DNA from: Pseudolabrys sp.
Lineage (GTDB): Bacteria > Pseudomonadota > Alphaproteobacteria > Rhizobiales > Xanthobacteraceae
Assembly: GCA_017849615.1 (NCBI GenBank)
Contig: JAFIGS010000002.1
Span: 1-63,883, forward strand
DNA length: 63,883 nucleotides
Direction of reading: 5' to 3'
Under the pieces are notes generated by a model. It was not told where the DNA came from. It saw nothing but the letters and a program-made list of their open reading frames with translations, and did no database searches. Shown one piece after another: positions 9,295 through 20,200 of this stretch (position 1 is the stretch's first letter; each line of letters begins with the position of its first letter). The position numbers and the translations under genes were made by a program.

Positions 9295-10188
9295 ATGTCT
9301 GAAGGCCTTTCTCACGTCTCCCGCCGCCAAGCGGTCATCGGCCTCTCTTCCTTGCCTCTTCTCGGCCTCTCAGGACCCGCTTTGGCGCTCGATCCGCCGG
9401 GACAGCGTGTGGCCTCGCTGGAGACGAAGATCGGCGGCCGCGTCGGCGTCTATATCCGGGATATCACCGGCCGGGTGCTGGTGGCGCACCGCGCCAGCGA
9501 GCGCTTTCCCCTGTGCAGCACCTTCAAGTTTCTGCTCGCCGCCGCGGCGCTCAGGCGCGTCGATCAGGGCCAGATGTCGCTCGATCAGGTGCTCAGCTTC
9601 GACGCGTCCGATCTGCTCAGCTACGCGCCGGTGGCCAAGGCGAATGTCGCCAAAGGCGGCCTGCCGCTCGGCGAATTGTGCGCGGCGACCGTCACCGTCA
9701 GCGACAACACGGCGGCCAATGTCATCATGCGCAATATCGGTGGGCCGCAGGCAGTGACTGCTTTCGCGCGCTCCATTGGCGATCCGGACACGCGGCTCGA
9801 CCGAATCGAGCCCGATCTCAACTCGGCGATCCCGGGAGATCCGCGCGACACCACCACACCGCAGGCGATCACTGAAACGCTGATCCGCACGCTTTCGGGC
9901 AGCGCGCTGGCGCCGGCCTCGCAGCAGATGCTCGAGAACTGGATGGTCGCGGCGACGACCGGGCTCAAGCGGGTCCGCGCCGGCATGCCGAAAAACTGGG
10001 TGGTCGGCGACAAGACCGGTACCGGTGCCAATGGCAGCGCCAATGTGGTCGCCATCATTCGTCCCGAGAAACGCGCCACGCTGTTCGCTGCGATTTATCT
10101 GACCGGTTCGAATGCCGCGGCCGAAGAACTCGACGCCATCCATGCCGAAGTCGGGCGCATCCTCACCGATGTGGTGGTGCGGTCCTGA
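9295..10188 (+). CDS. Class A beta-lactamase with twin-arginine signal peptide
   Basis: Serine hydrolase that opens beta-lactam rings in the periplasm. All class A elements are present in the 297-residue protein: STFK (active Ser and Lys), SDN, EPDLN (the omega-loop Glu) and KTG. The N-terminus has SRRQAVIG at residues 9-16 followed by a hydrophobic run ending ALA-LD, a Tat-type rather than Sec-type signal. The ATG at 9295 is preferred over a frame opening at 9223 because it places the RR motif near the start. A Cys precedes the active Ser, but the residues after KTG are TG, so the carbapenemase-type disulfide is not expected. It is divergent from argS. Confidence 0.93.
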   Translation: MSEGLSHVSRRQAVIGLSSLPLLGLSGPALALDPPGQRVASLETKIGGRVGVYIRDITGRVLVAHRASERFPLCSTFKFLLAAAALRRVDQGQMSLDQVLSFDASDLLSYAPVAKANVAKGGLPLGELCAATVTVSDNTAANVIMRNIGGPQAVTAFARSIGDPDTRLDRIEPDLNSAIPGDPRDTTTPQAITETLIRTLSGSALAPASQQMLENWMVAATTGLKRVRAGMPKNWVVGDKTGTGANGSANVVAIIRPEKRATLFAAIYLTGSNAAAEELDAIHAEVGRILTDVVVRS

Positions 10189-10429
10189 CCCCGGTCAGAC
10201 GCGCATCGGCCAGGGCAATTCGACGCTGCATATCGGCCCTTCACGGCGATAGTCGGCGTCAACCTCGTCGCCAAGGTCGTCCCTGAGGCTGCGCCGTCCT
10301 CCGCCCCGCCCCACACGCCGCAGCCGCGCACGGGGGCCGGCTTCGAACCGGTATCATGGTAAATATGTCTTAACCGTATTTCCGTAGGGTCGCCGCGCAA
10401 ATAAAGCTGAAGAAATACGGGCGAGACGC

Positions 10430-11863
10430 ATGGCCGCACGACTCCTGCGAATGCCCCTGCGGAGGGATAGCCGCGCATCGTCGTTTTCGGATATCGGCGA
10501 CCGCGCCGGGCGTTTGAGCGTGGAGATCGCCGACGCCGCCGGACTGATCGGCGACCTCACCGCTCTCGGACAGACCCAGGCGCAGCGCGCCGAAGGCGCC
10601 ATGGCGGCCGCCACGCAGATGGCCGAGACCAATGCCGTGCTGTCGTCGGCGATGACCGCCGCCCGGGCCTCCGCCGATGCCGCGGAAGAAACCCTGCGCG
10701 AAAGCTCGAGCCACGTCTCCACCGCGCTGACCAATTCCATCGAGAAAATCGAGGCGCTCGGCGACGGCGCCATCGCGCTGAAGGCGTCAATCGAGAAGGT
10801 GTCGGCGACCATCCAGCGCGTCCAGGAGACCAGCGCCGCGGTCCGCCGCATCGCCGACGAAACCGAGCTGCTGGCGCTCAACGCCACCATCGAGGCCGCC
10901 CATGCCGGCACGGCCGGCGCCGGCTTCGCCGTGATCGCCGGCGCGGTAAAGCGCCTCGCCGAGCAGTCCCGCCAGTCCACCAAGGACGCGCAGGCGCATC
11001 TCGAAACGCTGACGCAAACGCTGGCCGAACTGGTCGGCCGCGCCGACGTCAACACCCAGACCGCCATCGCCGCCAAGGCGGAATCGAGCGGCGCGCAGGC
11101 TTCCATCGCCGAGTTGCAGGCCCTGGTCGAGACCGTGCAGGGCATGACCCACGAGATCGGCACCATGGCCGCGCAGGTCGACAGCAACAACCAATGTTTC
11201 GAAAGTCTGCAGGAGGAACTGGGCGGGCTGGTGGGCGCCGTCGATGCCTGCGGCGGCAAGCTGAAGCAGGCCAAGGCGCGCACCGACTCCATCCTGACGA
11301 TCAGCGAAGACTTCCTGCTGTTCATCGCCGAGAGCGGCATCAAGACACCGGATACGCCGATCGTTACCTTGTGCCAGAAGACGGCGGCGCAGATTGCCTC
11401 GGCCTTCGAGCGCGCCATCGCCAAAGGCGCGATCACGGCGGAAGCGCTGTTCGATGAACGCTACGTGCCGGTGCCGGGCACCGATCCGCAGCAGATGATG
11501 TCGAAGTTCGTCGCCTTCACCGACAAAACACTGCCCGAATTTCAGGAGCCGCTTCTGGAGGCCGATCCGCGCGTCGTGTTCTGCGCCGCGATCGACCGCA
11601 ACGGCTTCCTGCCGACGCATAATCTCAAATACTCGCAGCCGCAGGGCGACGATCCGGCCTGGAACGCCGCCAACTGCCGCAACCGCCGCATTTTCAACGA
11701 CCGCACCGGATTATCCGCCGGCCGCAGCAAGCGCTCGTTCCTGCTGCAAACCTATCGCCGCGACATGGGCGGCGGCGAATTCGTGCTGATGAAGGACGTG
11801 TCGGCGCCGATCACGGTCAACGGCCGGCACTGGGGCGGCTTCCGCATCGGCTTCAAGGTTTAA
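10430..11863 (+). CDS. Soluble methyl-accepting chemotaxis-type receptor, signalling domain N-terminal
   Basis: The 477-residue protein has no clear membrane helix. Residues 30-290 are a long coiled coil containing the receptor hairpin tip (ELLALNATIEAAHAGTAGAG near 146-165). Residues 310-477 form a sensory domain ending VNGRHWGGFRIGF, similar to the Cache-like C-terminal modules of other cytoplasmic receptors. The usual order, sensor then signalling region, is therefore reversed. The tip differs from the consensus GRGFAVVAEEVR: the Arg and the Glu pair are replaced (GAGFAVIAGAVK), so coupling to CheA/CheW is uncertain. No che genes are nearby. Confidence 0.85.
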   Translation: MAARLLRMPLRRDSRASSFSDIGDRAGRLSVEIADAAGLIGDLTALGQTQAQRAEGAMAAATQMAETNAVLSSAMTAARASADAAEETLRESSSHVSTALTNSIEKIEALGDGAIALKASIEKVSATIQRVQETSAAVRRIADETELLALNATIEAAHAGTAGAGFAVIAGAVKRLAEQSRQSTKDAQAHLETLTQTLAELVGRADVNTQTAIAAKAESSGAQASIAELQALVETVQGMTHEIGTMAAQVDSNNQCFESLQEELGGLVGAVDACGGKLKQAKARTDSILTISEDFLLFIAESGIKTPDTPIVTLCQKTAAQIASAFERAIAKGAITAEALFDERYVPVPGTDPQQMMSKFVAFTDKTLPEFQEPLLEADPRVVFCAAIDRNGFLPTHNLKYSQPQGDDPAWNAANCRNRRIFNDRTGLSAGRSKRSFLLQTYRRDMGGGEFVLMKDVSAPITVNGRHWGGFRIGFKV

Positions 11864-11967
11864 TAAACATCTGTACCGGCCCCCGGTATTGGTCGACGGT
11901 ATTGCGCCAGATCAACGCGGAATCCGCGGCCCCGGTTCTGAATGTCACGGCATTCAGGAGATCAGCC

Positions 11968-12168
11968 ATGCTCAAGATCGCAGCGCCTGTCTGGATGGTG
12001 ATCGGCACGACGTTGGCCGGCGTCGCCGTTATGACCGTTCTCAGTGTCCCGTCGTTCGCCGCGCATGACCGACAGTTGATCCCGATTGTCGCCATTGCCG
12101 GTTATCTCGGCGCCATCCCGATCGCGCTCGCCGTGGCGGTGAGGATGCGCGATGCGTTCGCCCGCTGA
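11968..12168 (+). CDS. Small two-helix membrane protein, function unknown
   Basis: The 66-residue protein starts at an ATG preceded by CAGGAG at 11954-11959. Two hydrophobic segments (residues 7-30 and 39-58) flank a short loop with AAHDRQ, and the C-terminus is basic (RMRDAFAR), predicting a hairpin with both ends cytoplasmic. No named family is recognised. It lies between a chemoreceptor gene and a phosphate-transporter gene, with about 100 bp on the upstream side. Confidence 0.6.
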   Translation: MLKIAAPVWMVIGTTLAGVAVMTVLSVPSFAAHDRQLIPIVAIAGYLGAIPIALAVAVRMRDAFAR

Positions 12169-12246
12169 CACCTGTCAGGTATAGACCTGCGGCGTAATGG
12201 AACTACACTCGGTGCCCAGGATTGCCGTCAACCGGAGACGGACAAT

Positions 12247-13938
12247 ATGGGCACCCTGGTGCTGCTCGATTTGCTTGGCGGCGTCGCGCTGCTGCTCTGG
12301 GGCCTGCACATGGTCCAGAGCGGCATCCTGCGCGCCTTCGGTCCTGACCTGCGACGCGTACTGGGCAAGGCCTTGGGCAACCGTTTCACGGCCTTTGCCG
12401 GCGGCCTCGGCCTCACCGCGCTCCTGCAAAGCAGCACGGCCACCGGCCTGATGACGGCCTCGTTCAGCGCCGAGGGCGCCATCGCGCTAGTGCCGGCGCT
12501 CGCGATCATGCTCGGCGCCAATGTCGGCACCACGCTGATCGTCAAGCTGCTGTCGTTCAATATCTCTGCGGTGGCGCCGGTGCTGTTCGTCATCGGCCTC
12601 GTCTCCTTCCGCAGCGGCGGACGCAGCCGCCTCAAGGATCTCGGCCGTGTTTCGATCGGCCTCGGCCTGATGCTGCTGGCGCTGCACATCCTGCTCAATA
12701 CGCTGGCGCCGGCCGAGAACGCCCCGACCATGCGCGCGCTGTTCAACGCGCTGACGGACGATCCAGTGCTGTGCGTGTTGATCGCGGCGGCGCTGACCTG
12801 GGCGGCGCATTCGAGCGTCGCCACAGTGCTGCTGTTCATGTCGCTGGCCTATTCGCATTTTGTCACGGCGGAAGCGGCGCTGGCGCTGGTGCTCGGCGCC
12901 AATCTCGGCAGCGCCATCAACCCGGTGCTGGAGGGCGTCCGCCGCGGCGACCCGGCGAGCTATCGCCTGCCGGTCGGCAACCTGATCAACCGCGCCGCCG
13001 GCATCGCACTGCTGCTGCCGTTCCTGCCGGCGCTGGCGAGTTGGTGCGCGGCTTTCGAACCGAACGCAGCGCAGATGACAGCGCTATTCCACGTTGCCTT
13101 CAACGTCGCCATGGCGGTCCTGTTCATCGGCCTGCTCAATCCGCTGGCCGCTCTGCTTGTCCGCCTCTTCCCGGCGCGGCCTGCGGCAGCCGACGATTCC
13201 GCGCCGCGCTATCTCGACGAAGCCGCGCTCGACACCCCATCGCTCGCCCTCAGCGACGCCGCGCGCGAGGCGCTGCGCATGGGCGACACGGTTGAGGACA
13301 TGCTGCGCAAGGTCATGCAGGCGATGATGACCAACGACGCCGCGGTCGCGGCGCAGGTCTCGCGCATGGACGATAAAGTGGACCGGCTCGATGAAGCGGT
13401 GAAGCTCTACATCACCAAGCTGACGCGCGGAAACCTCGACGACCGCGAGGCGGCACGCGCCATGGAGATCGTATCCTTCACCATCAATCTCGAGCATATC
13501 GGCGATATCGTCGACAAGAACCTGACCGAACTCGCCGTCAAGAAGATCAAGCGCGGCCTCGCGTTCTCGCCGGAAGGAGCCGCCGAACTGGTGGCGTTTC
13601 ATGGTCGCGTGCTCGACGCCTTCAAGACCGCCTTCGCTGTTTTCATGTCGGGCGATCTCGGCGCCGCGCGCCGGCTCATCGCCGGCAAGGCCGAACTCAA
13701 GCGTGCCGAACTTTCCGCCGCCGATCGCCACATGTCGCGGCTGCGCGAGGGCCGGCCAGAAACCCTCGAGACAACTTCGCTGCACCTTGACGTGCTGCGC
13801 GACCTGCGCCGCATCCACTCGCACATCTGCGCCGTTGCCTACGCCGCGCTGGCCGCCGCCGGCGAAGCGGCGCCGCAGAAAGCGGGCGAGATCGTGCCGG
13901 CGGGGCTGTCGGTCCAATCGCCGCCCGTGCGGTCTTAA
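12247..13938 (+). CDS. Na/Pi cotransporter family protein with C-terminal PhoU-like domain
   Basis: Predicted inner-membrane sodium-dependent phosphate carrier of the NptA/YjbB group. Two inverted repeats carry the signature QSSTATG plus GANVGTT (about residues 60-95) and HSSVATV plus GANLGSA (about 180-225). A PhoU-like helical domain follows from about residue 335 to 545. In E. coli YjbB exports phosphate and the PhoU part is thought to be regulatory. Its TAA stop is read on both strands: the palindrome TTAA at 13935-13938 also supplies the stop of the convergent dgt gene. Confidence 0.92.
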   Translation: MGTLVLLDLLGGVALLLWGLHMVQSGILRAFGPDLRRVLGKALGNRFTAFAGGLGLTALLQSSTATGLMTASFSAEGAIALVPALAIMLGANVGTTLIVKLLSFNISAVAPVLFVIGLVSFRSGGRSRLKDLGRVSIGLGLMLLALHILLNTLAPAENAPTMRALFNALTDDPVLCVLIAAALTWAAHSSVATVLLFMSLAYSHFVTAEAALALVLGANLGSAINPVLEGVRRGDPASYRLPVGNLINRAAGIALLLPFLPALASWCAAFEPNAAQMTALFHVAFNVAMAVLFIGLLNPLAALLVRLFPARPAAADDSAPRYLDEAALDTPSLALSDAAREALRMGDTVEDMLRKVMQAMMTNDAAVAAQVSRMDDKVDRLDEAVKLYITKLTRGNLDDREAARAMEIVSFTINLEHIGDIVDKNLTELAVKKIKRGLAFSPEGAAELVAFHGRVLDAFKTAFAVFMSGDLGAARRLIAGKAELKRAELSAADRHMSRLREGRPETLETTSLHLDVLRDLRRIHSHICAVAYAALAAAGEAAPQKAGEIVPAGLSVQSPPVRS

Positions 13939-15143
13939 CGCAGCTCCGGCGTCGTCTTGAAGAAGCGCGCGTGCTCGGCCAACGCATAACGGTCGGTCAT
14001 GCCGGCGATGAAGTCCGCGATGCGGCGCTCCTTGCCGACGCTGTCGAGCGCGGCGAAGCCTTCGCACCACTCATCCGGCAGATCGCCGGGCGTGGCGCTG
14101 AAGTGCATGAACAGATCGGCGACCACGCCTTCGGCGTCGCGCATCACCCGCATGACGCGGTTGTGGCGGTACATCCGCGGATAGAGGAAGCCCTTGATCG
14201 CCTCATCCACCGCCGTCATCTCTTTCGAAAAGCCGACCACCGGCCCGGGCGCATTGCGGATATCGGCGACGCTTTGCGGCTCGAGCGCCGCGATGCGGCG
14301 CTCGCTCTCGGCGATGACGTCCTCGATCATCCGCGTGATCACGCGGCGGCTCACCTCGTGGACGCGTCTCGTCGGCTCCAGGCTGCGATAGCGATCCTCG
14401 ATCTCGCGGACGATGCCGCTCAGGAACGGCACGCTGGACAGATCCCCGAGGGTGAACAGGTCGGCGCGCAGGCCGTCATCGATGTCGTGGGCGTCGTAGG
14501 CGATGTCGTCGGCCACCGCCGCGATCTGCGCCTCGGCCGAGGCCTGCGACCACAATTCAAGATCGTGCCGCCGGTTATAGGCCAGGATCGGCTTGGGCAC
14601 GCCATGCTCGGCATAGCGCGCGGTCGGCGCGCCATCGCGCGTCATCAGCGGGCCGTTGTGCTTGACCAGACCCTCGAGCGTTTCCCAGGTCAGATTGAGG
14701 CCGTCGAACTCGGCATAGCGGCGCTCCAGATCGGTGACGATACGCAACGCCTGCGCGTTGTGATCGAAACCGCCGGCATCGCGCAGAATGCGGTCCACCG
14801 CGCGCTCGCCGGCGTGGCCGAACGGCGTGTGGCCAAGGTCGTGGCTCAGCGCCACCACCTCCGCCAGGTCCTCATCGCAGCCCAGCGCCCGCGCCAGCGA
14901 GCGGGCGATCTGCGCCACTTCCAGGGTGTGGGTCAGCCGCGTGCGATAGTGATCGCCCTCGTGGAAGACGAAGACCTGCGTCTTGTAGGCGAGCCGCCGG
15001 AACGCCGCCGAATGGATGATGCGGTCGCAGTCGCGGCGGAAATCGTTGCGGGTCGGGCTCGCCGGCTCGGCCACCAGCCGGCCGCGGCTTTGGCGAGGAT
15101 TGGCGGCATAAGGGGCGCGAGGACGGCCGCTATCGATGGCCAT
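13935..15143 (-). CDS. dgt: Deoxyguanosinetriphosphate triphosphohydrolase-like protein
   Basis: HD-domain enzyme expected to cleave dNTPs to the nucleoside and triphosphate. It shows SRGR and [11 protein letters not shown] near the N-terminus, [15 protein letters not shown], and the metal site [14 protein letters not shown]. At about 400 residues it is the short alphaproteobacterial type rather than E. coli Dgt. The ATG at 15143 is chosen; a GTG at 15194 and an ATG at 15173 in the same frame lack a ribosome-binding site, and the start remains uncertain. In many relatives dgt directly precedes argS; here 4.8 kb of plus-strand genes lie between. Confidence 0.94.
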   Translation of the reverse strand: MAIDSGRPRAPYAANPRQSRGRLVAEPASPTRNDFRRDCDRIIHSAAFRRLAYKTQVFVFHEGDHYRTRLTHTLEVAQIARSLARALGCDEDLAEVVALSHDLGHTPFGHAGERAVDRILRDAGGFDHNAQALRIVTDLERRYAEFDGLNLTWETLEGLVKHNGPLMTRDGAPTARYAEHGVPKPILAYNRRHDLELWSQASAEAQIAAVADDIAYDAHDIDDGLRADLFTLGDLSSVPFLSGIVREIEDRYRSLEPTRRVHEVSRRVITRMIEDVIAESERRIAALEPQSVADIRNAPGPVVGFSKEMTAVDEAIKGFLYPRMYRHNRVMRVMRDAEGVVADLFMHFSATPGDLPDEWCEGFAALDSVGKERRIADFIAGMTDRYALAEHARFFKTTPELR

Positions 15144-15251
15144 GGGGCGTTTTTCCGGCGAATCGGGCTGCATTGACGGAGCGGCCCGGCGCACTTAACT
15201 ATCGGTCACAGCCTATGGCAACGCCGTATAGGAACCTATTTGGGAACTGAA

Positions 15252-15599
15252 ATGGACGCAGTCACCGATAGCGCCACCCCGGTTACGGTCAGCGAACGCG
15301 CCGCCCGGCGGATCGGCGAAATCCTGAAGACCGAGCCCGCCGGCACCATGCTGCGCGTCTCGGTCGAAGGCGGCGGCTGCTCCGGTTTTCAGTACAAGTT
15401 CGACATGGACCGCGAGCGCGCCGACGACGACCTCGTCATCAGCCGCGACGGCGCCACCGTGCTCATCGACCAGGTGTCGGTCAACTACATGGCCGGCTCC
15501 GAGATCGACTTCGTCGACGACCTGATCGGCGCCTCGTTCAAGATCAAAAATCCGAACGCCACCGCGGCCTGCGGCTGCGGCACCAGTTTCGCGCTTTAG
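15252..15599 (+). CDS. erpA: A-type iron-sulfur carrier protein (ErpA/IscA family)
   Basis: Scaffold or carrier that passes Fe-S clusters to apo-enzymes. The 115-residue protein has the three conserved cysteines: GGGCSGFQY near residue 46 and ACGCG near the C-terminus. It is divergent from dgt. The ATG at 15252 is used; an in-frame TTG twelve bases upstream is less likely. The divergent dgt/erpA pairing is common in this order, which favours ErpA over SufA, but sequence inspection alone does not separate them. Confidence 0.9.
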   Translation: MDAVTDSATPVTVSERAARRIGEILKTEPAGTMLRVSVEGGGCSGFQYKFDMDRERADDDLVISRDGATVLIDQVSVNYMAGSEIDFVDDLIGASFKIKNPNATAACGCGTSFAL

Positions 15600-15642
15600 G
15601 GCGGCTTGAGTCACGTAGAAGCGCATACCGTGCGCACTGCGG

Positions 15643-15763
15643 GCTCCCTCTCCCCTGCGGAGAGAGGGGTTGGGGTGACGGGGAAAGTGCCTCTCGATAA
15701 TTTGTGACCCCTCACCCGGCGCGCTGACGCGCGTCGACCTCTCCCTATGGGAGAGGTGAAGTG
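15643..15763. repeat. Palindromic repeat, family C (CCCTCTCCC...GGGAGAGG)
   Basis: The element opens with CTCCCTCTCCCC, contains GGGGTTGGGGTGACGGGG and CCCCTCACCCGG, and closes with CCCTATGGGAGAGGTG, giving nested inverted repeats. This is a repeat type widespread in proteobacterial intergenic DNA. It fills the gap between the convergent erpA and nfeD genes and could act as a bidirectional 3' structure. Confidence 0.8.
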
Positions 15764-15797
15764 AGCGCGTGGCCGGTCAATATAGCGCTATGACGCT

Positions 15798-16241
15798 TTA
15801 AGTCTTCCTTCGCACCATCAGCGACGTCCCGTGCACGCCGACGATGGTCAGCGCCGTGCCGGCGGGGAAGTCCTCGTCGCCTTCCGCCAGCCACAACGTG
15901 TCATTGAGCCGAACGCGGCCGTGGCCATTGACGAAGGCTTCGCCGGCCAGACCCGACTGCCCGACCAGGTCGAGATCGCGGCGGTTGACGGCGTCGGTGT
16001 CAGGCCCGCGCGAGGCCAGCCGGCGGTAGACGAAATAGCCGGCGATGCAGCAGCCCATGCACGCGAGCGCGAAAAAGGTTAGCTGGGCGTTGAGCGACCA
16101 GTCGATGGTAAAGCCGACCAGCGCCGTCAGCGCCGACGCAGCGGCGATCCAGATCAGATAGTTGCCCGGCATCGGCAATTCGCACAGCGCGACGACAGCC
16201 GCCACGACCGCCCAGAACCACGGCGAGAGTGTCTCGGTCAT
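15798..16241 (-). CDS. NfeD family membrane protein
   Basis: Short NfeD-type partner of stomatin-like proteins. The 147-residue protein has three hydrophobic segments in residues 8-70 and a C-terminal OB-fold domain (LVGQSGLAGEAFVNGHGRVRL; the final strand is LMVRRKT). Its ATG overlaps the stop of the upstream SPFH gene by four bases (ATGA), so the two are translationally coupled, as is typical for the QmcA/YbbL-type pair. Confidence 0.9.
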   Translation of the reverse strand: MTETLSPWFWAVVAAVVALCELPMPGNYLIWIAAASALTALVGFTIDWSLNAQLTFFALACMGCCIAGYFVYRRLASRGPDTDAVNRRDLDLVGQSGLAGEAFVNGHGRVRLNDTLWLAEGDEDFPAGTALTIVGVHGTSLMVRRKT

Positions 16242-17158
16242 TTGGCGTCACCCAGCTTGGCGTTGCGGGTCAGTTCGGCGATACCGGACACCGCGCCGAC
16301 AATTCCGCTCATTTCCATCGGCATCAGCAGCAGCTTGGAATTGCCGGACTGGCCGATCTGCCCCAGCGCGTCCACGTATTTCTGCGCGACGAAATAATTG
16401 AGCGCCTGCACATTGCCGTCATCCACCGCCTTGGATACGGCGCGTGTCGCCTCGGCTTCGGCATTGGCCAGCCGTTCGCGCGCTTCGGCGTCGCGGTTGG
16501 CGGCAGCGAGCCGGCCTTCGGCCGCGAGGATCTGCGACTGCTTCTCGCCCTCGGCCTTGAGGATGGCCGCCTGCTTGACGCCTTCGGCGGCGAGGATGGC
16601 GGCGCGGCGTTCGCGCTCGGCGGTGAGCTGCAGCGCCATCGACCTCACCACGCTTTCCGGCGGGCTGATGTCCTTCAACTCGACCCGCGTGATCTTGGTG
16701 CCCCAGGGCTGCGTCGCGTTGTCGAGCACATGCAGCAGCCGGTCGTTGATCTCGTCGCGCTTGGACAATGTCTCATCCAGATCGAGCGCACCGATCGCCG
16801 TGCGGATATTGGTCATCGCCATATTGATCACGGCAAGCCGCAGGTCCTGCACCTCGTAGGCCGCCCTCGCCGCCTGCAGCACCTGAAAGAACACGATGCC
16901 GTCCACCGTCACCGAGGCGTTGTCCTTGGTGATGACGTCCTGGCTCGGGATTTCGAGCACGGCCTCCTGAACGTTGATCTTGTGGCCGATGCGGTCGATG
17001 AAGGGGACGATCAGGTTAAGGCCCGGCATCAGGGTGGTGCGATAGCGGCCAAAGCGCTCCACGGTCCATTGATAGCCCTGCGGCACCGTTTTCACACCGG
17101 CGGCGACCACCGCCAGCGCCAGCACCACCAGTGCGATCAGAAATACCAGGGATTCCAT
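16238..17158 (-). CDS. SPFH/stomatin-like membrane protein (QmcA type)
   Basis: Predicted scaffold of membrane microdomains. The 306-residue protein has an N-terminal membrane anchor (LVFLIALVVLALAVVAAG), then the SPFH domain beginning VPQGYQWTVERFGRY and including LNLIVPFIDRIGHKINVQE, then an Ala/Glu-rich coiled coil (residues 170-260) with repeated AEGEKQ/AEG units, and a short C-terminal segment. The ATG at 17158 removes a cysteine-rich leader unlike the family. It forms an operon with nfeD. Confidence 0.92.
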   Translation of the reverse strand: MESLVFLIALVVLALAVVAAGVKTVPQGYQWTVERFGRYRTTLMPGLNLIVPFIDRIGHKINVQEAVLEIPSQDVITKDNASVTVDGIVFFQVLQAARAAYEVQDLRLAVINMAMTNIRTAIGALDLDETLSKRDEINDRLLHVLDNATQPWGTKITRVELKDISPPESVVRSMALQLTAERERRAAILAAEGVKQAAILKAEGEKQSQILAAEGRLAAANRDAEARERLANAEAEATRAVSKAVDDGNVQALNYFVAQKYVDALGQIGQSGNSKLLLMPMEMSGIVGAVSGIAELTRNAKLGDAK

Positions 17159-17278
17159 GTTGCCTCCGTTGGGCCTGTGCCTTTGCCGGTCATCATAGCA
17201 CCAAACGTGACACGGCAATGGCCGGGCGCAGGCCCGGCCATTCAGGGGGATAACGTGGTTACGCGTTCCGGAACGGAC

Positions 17279-20200
17279 CTACTCGGCCGCCACCTGCGCC
17301 GACGCGTCCTTGACCTCCTCGAGTTGCGGCTCGAGGCGGCGCTTGAGCATGCGGTCGAAGCGGTCGAGATAGAGGTAAATCACCGGCGTAATGTACAGCG
17401 TCAGGAATTGCGACACGCACAGGCCGCCGACCACCGCGATGCCGAGGGGCTGACGCAGCTCCGCGCCGGCGCCGGCGCCGAGCGCGATCGGCAAGGTGCC
17501 GAAGATGGCGGCGAAAGTCGTCATCATGATCGGACGGAAGCGCAGCAGCGCCGCCTCGCGGATCGCCGCCTCCGCTGACAGGCCGATGCGGCGGCGCTCG
17601 ATGGCGAAGTCGATCATCATGATGGCGTTCTTCTTGACGATGCCGACCAGCATGACGATGCCGATCATCGCAATCACCGATAGGTCCATCTTGAACAGCA
17701 TCAGCGTTAGGATGGCGCCGATGCCGGCCGATGGCAGGCCGGAGATGATCGTGATCGGGTGGATGAAGCTCTCGTACAGAATGCCGAGCACGATATAGGC
17801 GGCGAAGATGGCGGCGAGGATCAGGACGCCCTGCCCCTTCTGCGCCTCCTCGAACACCTGCGTGGTGCCCTGGAACGTCGCGGTGATGCTCGCCGGCAGG
17901 CGCTCCTCACGCTCCAGCCTGCGGATGGCGTCGGTCGCCTGGCCGAGCGAGGTGCCCTGCGCCAGGTTGAACGAGATCGTCACCGAGGGCTGCTGGCCCT
18001 GATGGTTGACCTGCAGCGGCCCGACCGTGCGTTCGAAGCGCGTCACCGCCGACAACGGCACCGACGTGCCGCTCGCCGTCTTCAGGTAGATGTTGTTGAG
18101 CGCGTCGGGGCCCATTTTCTGGACCTCCGGCAGCGCCTGCAGGATCACCTGATAATCGTTGGACGGCGTGTAGATGGTGGCGACCTGACGGGTGCCGAAG
18201 GCGTTGTAGAGCTCCTGGCGCACCTGATCGATGGTGACGCCGTAAACCGCCGCCTTCTGCCGGTCGACCTCGACCGAGACCTGCGGATTGGTCACGTAAA
18301 GATCGGTGGTGACGTCGAGGAGGCCGGGCAGCTGCGATATCTTCTCGCGCATGTCCGGCGCCAGACGATACAGCGCCTCGGTATCGTTCGATTGCATCGT
18401 GTACTGGTACTGGCTCTTCGACGGCCGGCCGCCCAGATTGATGTTCTGGATCGGCTGGAAGAAGATGCGGATGCCCGGCACCGCGTTGGCCGTGCGCCGC
18501 AGCCGGTCGATGACGACACGCAGCTCGTCGCGCTCTTTCTTCGGCTTGAGCGCCACCAGCATGCGGCCGCTGCTGACGATCGAGTTCGGACCGCCGATGC
18601 CGACGGTCGAATTCACGTAAGCCACCGCCGGGTCGGCGCGCACGATATCCGCCAGCTTGCGCTGATGCTCGACCATCGCCGAATAGGAGATATCGGTCTT
18701 GGCCTCGGTGATGCCGGTCAGGAAGCCGGTATCCTCGGTCGGGAAGAAGCCCTTGGGCGCCACGGCGTAGAGCCAGATGGTGCCGATCAGCGTCAGGAAG
18801 GTCACGCCGAGCATGATGGGCTTGCGCGCGAGCACGCGGTCGAGCGTCCATTCATAGGCGCCGAGCAGGCGCGAGAACGCCCACTCGAAGCCGCGCAGAA
18901 TGAAATTCTGCTTTTCCTCTTCGCCGGGATGATGGCCCTTGAGCACGCGGGCGCACAGCATCGGCGTCAGCGTCAGCGCCACGAAGCCGGACACCACGAT
19001 CGCGACCGCCACCGTCACCGCGAACTCCCGGAACACGCGGCCGACCATGCCGCCCATCAGCAGCACCGGTATGAACACCGCGATCAGCGAGAAGGTGATC
19101 GATACGATGGTGAAACCGATCTCGCGCGAGCCCTTCAGCGCCGCCTCGTAGGGCCGCATGCCGCCTTCGACATGGCGCACGATGTTCTCGAGCATGACGA
19201 TGGCGTCGTCCACCACGAAGCCGACCGACAAGGTCAGCGCCAGCAGCGTCATGTTGTTGATGGAGAAGCCGAACATGTACATGGCGGCGAACGTGCCGAC
19301 CAGCGACATCGGCACCGCCAGCGACGGGATCACGGTCGCCGACAGCTTCCGCAGGAACAGGAAGATGACCAGGATGACCAGCACCACGGCGATCGCCAAG
19401 GTCTCCTTCACGTCATGGACGGCGTCGCGGATCGAGGTCGAACGGTCGAACAGCGGCGTCAGCTCGATGGCCGCCGGAATCTGCGCGCGCATGCGCGGGA
19501 TCAGGTTGAGCGCGGCGTCCACCACCTCGACCGTATTGGCGTCGGGCTGGCGCTGGATCGCGAGCACGATGGCGCGGTCGTCGTTGAACCAGGTGGCGAC
19601 CTTGTCGTTCTCGACGCTGTCGACGACGCGCGCAACCTCGCTGAGCTTGATCGGCGCGCCGTTGACGTACTTGACGACGACGTCGGCATAGTCGGCAGCG
19701 CGTTTCATCGACGACGTCGCGACCAGGGTCAGCGACTGCTTGTTGCCATCGAGATTGCCGACCGGCGCCGCCGAGTTGGCGCGCGAGACAACGGTGCGGA
19801 TTTCATCGAGCGAGACGTTGCGGGCGGCGGCCGCGACCGGATCGACCTGCACGCGGACCGCGTAGCGCTGCACGCCATAGACCGCGACCTGCGCCACGCC
19901 GGGCAGTTGCGAGAGCTGCGGCGACAGCACGGTCTCGGCGAAATCGTTGATCTCCGAGAGCGGCATGGTCGGCGACCGCATCGAGAAGAAGATCACCGGG
20001 AAGTCGCCCGGGTTGACCTTGCGGAACGACGGCGGCGTCGTCATTTCGACCGGCAGGCGCCGCTGCGCGATGGACAGCGCCGTCTGCACGTCGAGCGAGG
20101 CGCCGTCGATATTGCGGCCGAGATCGAACTGGACGGTGATGTCGGTGTTGCCGAGCGACGAGGACGAGGTCAGCGTCGTGATGCCGGCAATTGTCGACAA

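Noticed and set aside
9295-10188. Carbapenemase-type class A enzyme because of the Cys before the active Ser
   Set aside because: The partner Cys after KTG is missing (KTGTGANG), so the characteristic disulfide cannot form. Spectrum cannot be judged from this.
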